Under the pieces are notes generated by a model. That model was given only the letters and a program-made list of their open reading frames with translations. It was not told the DNA's origin and did no database searches. Positions 56,427 through 64,000 of a stretch of DNA of 64,000 nt are shown here, piece by piece. Numbering within the stretch: the stretch's first letter is position 1; each line of letters starts with the position of its first letter. The DNA comes from Fragum whitleyi (lineage: Eukaryota; Mollusca; Bivalvia; Cardiida; Cardiidae). The translations under genes and the position numbers were made by a program. The stretch spans positions 16,109,526 through 16,173,525 of the forward strand of contig OX411545.1 in assembly GCA_948146395.1 (NCBI GenBank), read 5' to 3'.

Positions 56427-56501
56427 GAGGGTTCATTGCAACACTGTTGTCAGTTCCTAAATATATATAAGCACTTACAATAGTTTTGCACTGACCCCTT
56501 G
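56427..56501. repeat. Family H foldback
   Basis: GGGTTCATTGCAACACTGTT and ATAGTTTTGCACTGACCCC; the left arm has drifted, the right keeps the family consensus. Confidence 0.65.
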
Positions 56502-56610
56502 AGCCAGATGGGGAATAGGAATTACTGATCCTGATTCATTGCTGAAATTCTTTTTCATTAATACTTGATCATGTCAAAACAGCATGACTTTTTCCTGTGG
56601 TTATTTCCAC

Positions 56611-56839
56611 TTAACCCTTTGCTGTTTAATCCCGGATTTTTTCGTGTCTGTCATTTTATGATTGAGAAAACATTGTGAAAAAAGAAGAAATTGCTTCTGA
56701 CAAGCAATTTCTTCTTTTTCCACACTATTTTCTACCCTACTGAATGGTTATTTTTCAAATTAAATCCACTTTAAATTTTCGTCTGCAAAACCTTTGAATT
56801 TGGACAGGTCGAAAATTTTGTAAAACAGGAAAGGGTTAA
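56611..56839 (-). mobile_element. Family-1 piggyBac-like MITE, intact
   Basis: TTAACCCTTTGCTGTTTAAT at left, AAACAGGAAAGGGTTAA at right, both TTAA sites intact, GAAGAAATTGCTTCTGACAA hairpin in the centre. Confidence 0.86.
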
Positions 56840-57239
56840 GACTATTAAGCCAACAAAAAAACTGATGGTATTTAACTTCCTCATTTATATAAGGGCTAAC
56901 AAAGTAAGAACGATCTGACCTGATTTTATGACTATCATTTCAAAAGAGTATCAGTGATATTGGGTCCCTGTTCACCTAACCATTATATCCTTTATGGGCT
57001 TAATTCTTCTTCTTTGATAAATGATCCAGGGTTTTAGTCTGACAACAGCAAAATATGGTCAAAAAGACTCAATCAATGGGATCTTAGGGGTCCTTTCTTC
57101 AATTTAGGGAGTCCCTGTTTTAGATAATTCTACTATTTCTTTTAGCCTATAATCTTGAATTTGGAGATTTAGAGCTATTTCCCTGTTAAAGACAAAGAAA
57201 TTGGTAGATGTATATCAATATTTGGGGCTCAAATTCAGG

Positions 57240-57300
57240 GAAGAATTGAAGACTGTTAAGAGCAGTCTTCAATTCTTTTCTGAAGTTGATCCCCAGATGG
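57240..57300. repeat. Family S foldback
   Basis: GAAGACTGTTAAGAGCAGTC then TTCAATTCTTTTCTGAAGTT; close to the copy at 27205. Confidence 0.68.
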
Positions 57301-57519
57301 TATATGGGACTCGCATCACATGGTTTTGAGGGTCCTGGCTACTTATTTTTGCATCTCAGATGTGCAAAACCTGCATCCCTTAAAACCCTGATGATCATCC
57401 CAACATTGATAGGAGAGGTATGTCAGAATTGATACTTTGTCACTGTCAGTAAGGGAGAGGAAGCCAAGCCAAGCCAGCTCGCCCATTAATGCTCAAGGGT
57501 TGCGAGTTTGAACCACAGT

Positions 57520-57710
57520 TCGACAAACTTTCATCTAATATTTGACAAAACTCAATGTGACACAAGTCATACAGTTAATAACATCGTGAAATTGACAATC
57601 ATTCCGATCAAAATCATTCTAAATCATTCACTCAGCACTCCATTCATTCATTCCAAACACTCACTCAAATCGATAAAAAATGCTCCACACTCACTGAAAA
57701 ACATATAACA
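57520..57710. repeat. ATTCA/CACTC-rich low-complexity stretch
   Basis: Repeated AATCATTC, CACTCA and CATTCATTCC phrases. A TTGCGAGTTTGAACCAC segment just before (57495) resembles a B box but lacks an A box. The 66-codon frame at 57508 is low-complexity. Confidence 0.5.
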
Positions 57711-57843
57711 ACAACTTCGTTCAAACTAATAATAGCTAGGAAAAAAAATCGGGATTTCACTTATTTAATTGAAATTGTAGGCGTCTAATAGGTTCTTGAA
57801 GAAATTGGGAGCTATCTAATGAACTTGAATGCATATTTTATTA

Positions 57844-57912
57844 AAGGGAGGTAGTCAATATTGCTTATTTTGTTCATCCTGAACAAAATTTGCAATACTT
57901 GCTTACCTCCCA
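57844..57912. repeat. Foldback hairpin, ~33-bp arms
   Basis: GGGAGGTAGTCAATATTGC and GCAATACTTGCTTACCTCCC outside, ATTTTGTTCA/TGAACAAAAT inside. Confidence 0.8.
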
Positions 57913-58037
57913 TTAAATTCACTCAAAAGTCGCTCCACGCACTCATTCAATTTCATTCCTACATCATTCCAAAATCACTCACCTTGTCAATTTCACGATG
58001 CTTTTAACTGTATGTCTCCAACAAATAGATGTATTAG

Positions 58038-58295
58038 TACCATATTTCCTCTAATTATAACACCCTCCCTAATAGTAGCACCCCTACATTTTTTACTAAG
58101 AAAAAAACACTTCAAATAACTAAATTTTAAGAACTTGTTGAGACTTCTTATCTAATTTGAGGTGAATTACCTCTAAACAATCATATAAATGATTGTTTAA
58201 AGGAAATTTACCTCAATTTAAGGAGAAAATAGCCTAAAAGACATCAATTTTAATGTTTTTTAATCAGAAATGTATACTAAATAAAAGCTCAGAAA
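58038..58295 (-). mobile_element. Family P MITE, right end missing
   Basis: ACCATATTTCCTCTAATTAT at left and the CCTCTAAACAATCATATAAA hairpin; ends after ATACTAAATAAAAGCTC. Confidence 0.72.
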
Positions 58296-58385
58296 GTCTT
58301 TTTTTAGAAAAAAGTTGCATTCACTTTCACCTTATGTTTAACATTGATATTTTTAAGACACTAACATAATCATTATCTTCTATGT

Positions 58386-58700
58386 ATAGGTGTATTTTCA
58401 AAACTGAGCTCTGACCATAGGTAATTCGGGTATAATTAAAAAAGCAAATGATAGGAATTTAACCTGATCCCTTCACTGCAATTATGAAAGTACATGTTTG
58501 AGTGAACCTTACAATGTAAAACAAGCAATAACGTTGTTGTAAAAGGTAAAATTTAAACTTTCTGAAGGCGCTATTTAAACCTGTTTTGTCTATTTCGAAC
58601 AAATGGCACGAGGATCTAGCGCTAAAAAGTTGATTTTACGGCTCACCGCACAAAATCTACCTATACTGGGCAAAATTCACCTATGTTCACTCATTGGTAT
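58386..58700 (+). repeat. ~310-bp interspersed repeat R1, copy 2
   Basis: TAGGTGTATTTTCAAAACTG...ACGGCTCACCGCACAAAATC, co-linear with 45478-45795 with several indels. Confidence 0.72.
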
Positions 58701-58959
58701 ATGACTTGGCTGGAACGGTACACCATATTGACCCATCTACACAGAGTATGTTACCATTTTTGCCACGTCCTAATATAGAATATTTACACGTCCTAATATA
58801 GAATATTTACAGATGGTAAAATAAGTCAATATTGACTTGACCACAGTTGAAGTGAACAAATAGTCTACTAAATAAACTGGACCTCACATAATAAAAGTCC
58901 TACTCCTTATTTAGATGAGATATGTTAGCATGATGCAAAAGGAGACTATCTTGAAAACT

Positions 58960-59400
58960 TATCCATGTTGAAAAGGCCCCTTTTTCTGTGACAGTTAGGA
59001 TTCTTATGTTGGTACAATCATTCTGTAAAAGTGTGAAGCAAATCCTGTAAAAACGGTGGACTTATTAATTGTAATAACAATAATTAAATCAAATTTTCAT
59101 AAGGCCCCTTTTTCTATGACTCTTGATTATGGACCTGGCCCATTTTCAAAAAGGAACATAATTATGTTGCTACAATCACTGTCACTATTGTTGTGTATGA
59201 TGAAATCTGTGGATTCCATTGCAAAAGTGAGGATATATTAATCAAATCACAATAAGGTCTCTTTCCTCGGATGCTTGATAGACGGTATAGACGGTTCTAA
59301 CCAACACTTTTTTTGTACAATTATTCTGTGCAAGTTTGAAGCAAATCAGATTAAAAACTTTATGGACGCACAGACTGAGTGATAGACACATGGACAGATG
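58960..59400 (+). mobile_element. Degraded pearl-like element
   Basis: AAGGCCCCTTTTTCTGTGAC and AAGGCCCCTTTTTCTATGAC recur ~130 bp apart, with GTGTGAAGCAAATC and TTTGAAGCAAATCAG blocks; ends in GACGCACAGACTG and GACACATGGACAGATGGATG, a remnant of the tract. A family H foldback follows directly. Confidence 0.55.
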
Positions 59401-59401
59401 G

Positions 59402-59470
59402 ATGGCTCAGCACGCAACTGTTGTAACTGCTTATATGATTATAGGCAGTTACAACAGTTTCGCACTGAGC
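59402..59470. repeat. Family H foldback
   Basis: ATGGCTCAGCACGCAACTGT and ACAGTTTCGCACTGAGCAAT; inner TGTAACTGC...GCAGTTACA. Confidence 0.75.
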
Positions 59471-60202
59471 AATTTAGATGCACACTATTCTACGCCATCT
59501 CTAAACCTCTTCTGGCCTTTTAATTCTTATTTGTATCATTGCTTCTGGGTTTTTTTTTTAGCTTAAATCCCCTTCTATGCACACTTCTGTCTCACCCACA
59601 GTTCAAACCAAGTACGCCTTAAATAGAGCCCAAAGACTGGAACTAATTATTCCTTCATTCCCACACATTGATTACAACCTCTAAGGACTCACTCCTGGGT
59701 CGAAAAATTAAATTCTCTGCCTGAGTGATCCCAGATTAGCATAGATGTAACATTTGGTCACTTCTTTAAGTACCATGATTATTTGACCTATATTGGGAAC
59801 AATTTTCTCCATTATTTGGTCGTACTAAATTGGTCTGGCTGGAAGTTTGGGATTTAATTGGCCCAATATTTCTCCAGTGCAAAAGAAATGGCACCCTAAT
59901 TACTTGCATTAATGGCAATAAATGTCGCTTTAGAGTATATTATATTGCTTTTCTATTGTACATCGATAAAAAATCCTGACCAAAGCACTGGACCACATAA
60001 AAAGATCCAGACTTCACTCTTGTCAAGAAGTATAATAAAAACTTGTCGTGGAATGTGCAGACTGATTAGAATTGAAACTTTTTGTGCTTTCATAATCTTG
60101 TAAATCTAGCATGATCAATCTACTTTCCTGTGAAAGAATTATTGAAATGCAATCTCTGGTTGACTTGACTATAGAATCAATGTTGTTGTTTTTTTCAAAT
60201 GC
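59471..60202. other. No recognised feature
   Basis: Nothing supported; the short frames here have no recognisable domain. Confidence 0.5.
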
Positions 60203-60770
60203 AGTAAAACTTGTATGAAGTGACCATTTAAGGGACTACCAAAAAGGGGTCTTTAATGGGAATGGTCGCTTAATACAATGATAAATGTGACAGTTCATTT
60301 TGATAGCATTTATAGATTATCGGTCAAGTTGTAGTGAATCTTATGAAGTTCGAACCCATTAGAATCATCTTAATGAGACGATTCTTATTGGTTCCAACAA
60401 CATAAGATTCAACAATAACCAATTTTTTGTTAAGAATGTCCTCTTTTTCATAGATTTTGCTTACGGTGAAGGGACATTTTATGGTGGTCGCTTAATAAAA
60501 TTGGTCCCTTAACCCTTTCCCAAATAAGACCGGGTTTTGACGTCCCTATTAGGAAAGGATTGGGAAAACATGGAGGCAAAAGAAGAAAGTGCTGATAATC
60601 AGCACTTTCTCCTTTTACCTCATTATTTTCTGGACTATAACATAACTATTTTCTCCATTTGATATAATTTATTTTGTTGTCTGCAGCTCCTTTCAAATTG
60701 GACAGCCTTAAAATTTTGTTGTTTGGGAAAGGGTTAATAGACATGGTCGTTTGAGCAATATCGACTGTAT
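60203..60770 (+). mobile_element. MITE carrying two later insertions
   Basis: CAGTAAAACTTGTATGAAGT then GACCATTTAAGGGACTACC at the left, GGTCGTTTGAGCAATATCGA then CTGTA at the right; inside, GGTCGCTTAATA occurs at 60272 and 60488. Interrupted by a family Q foldback (60336-60410) and by a TTAA MITE (60509-60737). Confidence 0.65.
60509..60737 (+). mobile_element. piggyBac-like MITE, family 1b, nested
   Basis: TTAACCCTTTCCCAAATAAG at left, TTTGGGAAAGGGTTAA at right, central GAAGAAAGTGCTGATAATCA hairpin. Same length, TTAA target and hairpin position as family 1, but different sequence. Removing it and one TTAA rejoins GGTCCCTTAATAGACATGG, a good candidate for the empty site. Confidence 0.82.
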
Positions 60771-60864
60771 CAATTTTACCGAGTTCCCAGATTGTCCCTT
60801 TTCCCATGACAGGTCACAAATCAAATACAAAATGTGCACTGAATCTGCAGCTCTAAAAATTACA

Positions 60865-61226
60865 GCTACCAGGGCTCGTGTTTGACCCTCAAACCAGGGT
60901 CATGACCCTCAAAAATCTGAAAATATCCTATTTTGACCCACAGAAATTTCTTCCAAGGGGGTCATTATGACCCCCTTGTTAGAAATTTCTTAGGGTCAAA
61001 ACTTGGTTTTGGGACTCAATTTTTATGAAAAATACTAATAATCATTCAATAAATCAATTATTTCATATCTTGGCAAAAGAATATGCATTGACACAGGATA
61101 GTTTTACTCACAAAATAGGCTTTTTCTGTTATTTTGACCCCTTTAAAATGGATTTTGACCCCCAGAATTTCACGATTAAGGAGTCAATGACTCTCCTATT
61201 TCAAACACTAGCACAAGCCCTGGCTA
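60865..61226. mobile_element. ~360-bp MITE with CCAGGGCT ends and GACCC-rich interior
   Basis: ACCAGGGCTCGTGTTTGA at left, TCAAACACTAGCACAAGCCC then TGG at right. Inner GAAATTTCTTCCAAGGGGGT and ACCCCCTTGTTAGAAATTTC form a hairpin at 60943-60990. The 78-codon plus frame is spurious. Confidence 0.7.
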
Positions 61227-61735
61227 CTCTATCAATTTTGTTCAGTGGTTTATCCCATTGAGTAAATAATTCTATAATCCTTAATCTGATTTACATATTT
61301 AAGACGATTTGTTAAATTCTTGAATGTAATAAAGCATGAACAGAGTCAAAGACTTTTCTTATGAAATGCAGATTAAATGATTTATTTAAGAATATCTTAT
61401 TTGGCTTGCTAGATAAAAATTCTGACCAGTGTGAGGCAGAAAGGGGAAATCTAACATATCAAGAATTTTTCTTTGAAAGGCTTTGAAGTACAAATATGTG
61501 GAGTCTTCGTGAAGAACTACATATGTAACACTCTTGTTTTAAAAAATCATCCTGAATAAACCCCCTTTTGAAATTCATGCATTTAAATGTTCAATCTATT
61601 TACACGAATTACTCACAAAGATAATTTTTACCAATGTCAACATGCTGCCTTCAATGATTATGCACTTCACTACTTCTCATGAAGTCTTCATAAAATCATT
61701 TCATGAAGAAAACATTATTATTTCATGAATAATTC
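61227..61735. other. No recognised feature
   Basis: AT-rich; no repeat or gene supported. Confidence 0.5.
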
Positions 61736-61855
61736 AAGCAATTTCTACTTTTCCCTCAATATTTTCTACCACCTAGGTCACATATTTCTTGACCACTTTT
61801 CATTTCCATCTGCAACCTCTTTGAATTTGAACCAGTCCAAAATTTCGAACTTGAA
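61736..61855 (-). mobile_element. Family-1 MITE, diverged half
   Basis: CAATTTCTACTTTTCCCTCA, TATTTTCTACCACC, CATCTGCAACCTCTTTGAAT and CCAGTCCAAAATTT follow the right half of the minus-strand family-1 order. Confidence 0.5.
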
Positions 61856-62910
61856 AGGCTTGAGTCGCTCCACAGGCTTGAAATTCTTGTAATAGCAAAC
61901 CTTAGTTTTGACTAAATTTTTACATATTTTAGGGTTCTACTGAAATTGAAATGATTTTCAAAGTTTCCACTATATAACATATAAAGAAATGACCTCTGCC
62001 CATAAAAGACATATATTTCATCCAATCACGATAATTTTTGGCTACATGATAATGGTTCACCCAAGGATCATGCCAATGAATTTTAATTGAGGATCATACC
62101 AATGAATTTTAATTGATATCCAACAGTTACATTCTGAGAAAATGATTTTCAAAGTTTCCACTATATAACATATGGAGAAATGACCTCCACCCATAAAATA
62201 CATATTTTTGATACGATCACAATTATTTTTAGTAGACTGATAAAGGGTCACTCAATGATCATTCATGTAAAATTTGGTTGATATCCATCCATTACGTTCT
62301 GAGAAAATGATTTTCAAAGTTTCCACTATATATCATATAGAGAAATGACCTCCGCCCATAAAATCCATATTTTTCATCCGATCACAATAATTTTTGGAAG
62401 ACTGATAAAGGGGCACCTAAGGATCATTCTTGTGAAATTTGGTTGATACCCCTCTGTTACATTCTGAGAAAATGATTTTCAAAGTTTCCACTATATAACA
62501 TATAGAGAAATGACCTCCGCTCATAAAATGCATATTTTTCATCCGATCACAATAATTTTTGGTAGACTGATAAAGGGTCACCCAAGGATTATTCATGTAA
62601 AATTTAATTGGTATCCATCAATTAGAATCTGAGAAAACTCACTTTTTACCATATATGGAAATTAGCAACGCCCATTAAATCCATGTTTTTCATTGGATCA
62701 AAATTTCTTGAACAACTTTGAAAGAGGGTCACCCAAGGATCATTCCTGTGAAGTTTGGTTGAAATTCATCCAGTAGTTTCTGAGGAGAAGATTTTTAAAG
62801 AAAAAGTTTACGACCGGACGCACGGACGCACGGACGGACGGACGGACGGACGCACGACGGACACAACGCCATGACAATAGCCCCAGTGGCTTTCAGCCAG
62901 TGGAGCTAAA
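61850..62910 (+). mobile_element. Pearl-like element J2, uninterrupted
   Basis: Head TTGAGTCGCTCCACAGGCTT, core units with GAGAAATGACCTC near 61986, 62174, 62339 and 62506, then AGTTTCTGAGGAGAAGATTT, a CACGGACGGACGGACGG tract (62816-62852), tail CCAGTGGCTTTCAGCCAGTG then GAGCTAAA. It shows what element J1 looked like before the CACTA-like insertion. Confidence 0.8.
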
Positions 62911-63264
62911 AATGGGGAAATGGATATAGGATGACCACCCTCACCTGAGGTGTTAATTAACCTAACAAAACAGGAGTGATGTATACTCACAATGCATATC
63001 CTAGATATATCTGATAATCTTCACAATCTGTTAACCATTCTACCTTTCACACATGTATATATCTGCAATTAGAAAGGTCAAAAGGTCACAGAAACTGAGA
63101 TGAGCAAGGGATATTGTAATTTCATCCTACAAAGTCCGGAAAGTGTAATTCAATTTGGTTTTGCCATTTTTCTTAATTTTTTTAGCTTCAATATAACAAA
63201 ATACCTATTTTGGGACATTTCAAAGAAATATTCAGGTTCCAGTTTTTCCCTATGATTATAAAAA

Positions 63265-63362
63265 TTAGCTAAAAAGCAGGCAGTGGAGACTTAGATCAGA
63301 CTGCACAAGAAGAAACTGTGCAGGCGGATCTTAGTCTATACTGTCAGCCAAAGCTTTTTATA
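63265..63362 (-). mobile_element. Family-2 MITE fragment
   Basis: CAGGCAGTGGAGACTTAGAT then CAGACTGCACAAG and TGTGCAGGCGGATCTTAGTC match the centre of the family. Confidence 0.5.
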
Positions 63363-63369
63363 CTATAGG

Positions 63370-63503
63370 TTTGTTTGTTGGTTGGTTTTACACTGCTTTA
63401 AATAATCTTTCAGACATATTGCTATGGCTGGAGCACCTAACAATAGATTCCTGGTATTTCTTATACCTGTACTACCATTAAATCCTTCCTAGCCTCCAGC
63501 TGT
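63370..63503 (-). mobile_element. SINE family 2, 3' part
   Basis: TGTTTGTTGGTTGGTTTTAC tail, GGCTGGAGCACCTAACAATA and CCTAGCCTCCAGCTG on minus orientation; runs directly into the plus-strand copy. Confidence 0.7.
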
Positions 63504-63760
63504 CATCATAGCACAATTGGTAGCGCGTCTGCCTGTCAATCTAGAAGTCATGGGTTCAATCCCAGACAGCGGTACTCATCCTTTCTGACTATTTGTTTGT
63601 TTGTATGGGTTGATAATCATAGACCTATGTGGTATAGCAGCGGGAGGCTAGGAAATGGTGTACTGGTTGTATTGGTGTGATAAATATCAGGAATCCATCA
63701 TTAGATGCTCTAGTCGCCACAATATAATTGAAAGTTTGTTAAAGGCAGCGTAAAACCTTA
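63504..63760 (+). mobile_element. tRNA-derived SINE family 2, full plus-strand copy
   Basis: CATAGCACAATTGGTAGCGC (A-box region) and GTCATGGGTTCAATCCC (B-box region) at tRNA spacing, then TTGTATGGGTTGATAATCAT, GGGAGGCTAGGAAATGG and a 3' end AGGCAGCGTAAAACC. Internal Pol III promoter and tRNA-like head define it as a SINE; the body is shared by at least six fragments here. Confidence 0.82.
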
Positions 63761-63761
63761 T

Positions 63762-63932
63762 TCAAACTTTCCTAGCCTCCAGCTGCTACTAATCCCACAT
63801 AGGTCTATGATTATCAACCCATTAATAAAGGACAAATTGTCAAAACAGCTGAGCACCGCCATCTGGAATCAAACCTAGGACCTTTTGAATGATAGTTGGA
63901 TGTGCTTCCATTGCGCTATGACGGTGGCCCTT
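63762..63932 (-). mobile_element. SINE family 2, inverted copy facing the preceding one
   Basis: CCTAGCCTCCAGCTGCTACT, GTCTATGATTATCAACCCAT, and the tRNA-like head on minus (CGTCATAGCGCAATGGAAGC). With 63504-63760 it forms a long inverted repeat. Confidence 0.75.
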
Positions 63933-64000
63933 TTGTAAATAGGAATATGTCCTGAAAAGGAATTGATACAAATTGTATGGTCCTGATTGTAAATCTGGGA

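Noticed and set aside
63504..63575. Functional tRNA gene at the SINE family 2 head
   Set aside because: The acceptor stem does not close and the same sequence continues into a repeated SINE body.

Overview
This is a repeat-dominated, AT-rich eukaryotic intergenic or intronic window, most likely from a bivalve mollusc. The indicators are several families of non-autonomous elements built from ~160-170 bp tandem cores plus a (GACA/GACG)n or (ACGG)n tract (the 'pearl'/CvA architecture described in bivalves), two tRNA-derived SINE families, and many TTAA-flanked palindromic MITEs. I found no convincing protein-coding gene: the longest open frames are about 60-120 codons, are repeated with the repeats, and match no family I recognise. 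There are no bacterial operons, rRNA genes or CRISPR arrays.

Layout. 1-3165: tandem array with an 867-bp unit built around two abutting piggyBac-like MITEs. 5136-12555: the standout feature, a 7.39-kb insertion bounded by a perfect 15-bp direct repeat. It consists of ~1.85 plus ~2.44 tandem copies of a 1725-bp unit in head-to-head inverted arms. Each unit carries a hammerhead ribozyme (four copies), preceded in the same sense by a TATA-like box and eight CCGGCACC motifs in four 10-bp-spaced pairs. I read it as a non-autonomous, retrozyme- or Penelope-like retroelement. 13-19 kb: a MITE, two pearl-like elements and a fourfold ~300-bp tandem repeat. 19.7-22.7 kb: a pearl-like element split by a 1986-bp CACTA-like transposon with 30-bp perfect TIRs and dispersed GTAATCTTCGATACC-like motifs. 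22.7-36.7 kb: SINEs, MITEs, foldbacks and more pearl-like elements. 36.8-38.05 kb: a 161-bp-period element with perfect 13-bp TIRs. 38-46.8 kb: MITEs, foldbacks and elements carrying TGACCTTGA arrays. 46.96-49.74 kb: a fourfold 780-860 bp tandem duplication. 50.2-51.6 kb: a pearl-like element. 52.28-52.59 kb: a CpG array phased at 10-11 bp. 53-64 kb: tandem repeats, nested MITEs, a second copy of the split pearl-like family, and inverted SINE copies.

There is no gene cooperation to describe. The window records successive transposition and nesting. Its most unusual component is the hammerhead-bearing inverted concatemer, whose internal SNP pattern suggests each arm was reverse-transcribed separately from a circular or multimeric RNA. 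All identifications come from reading the sequence; no database search was possible.
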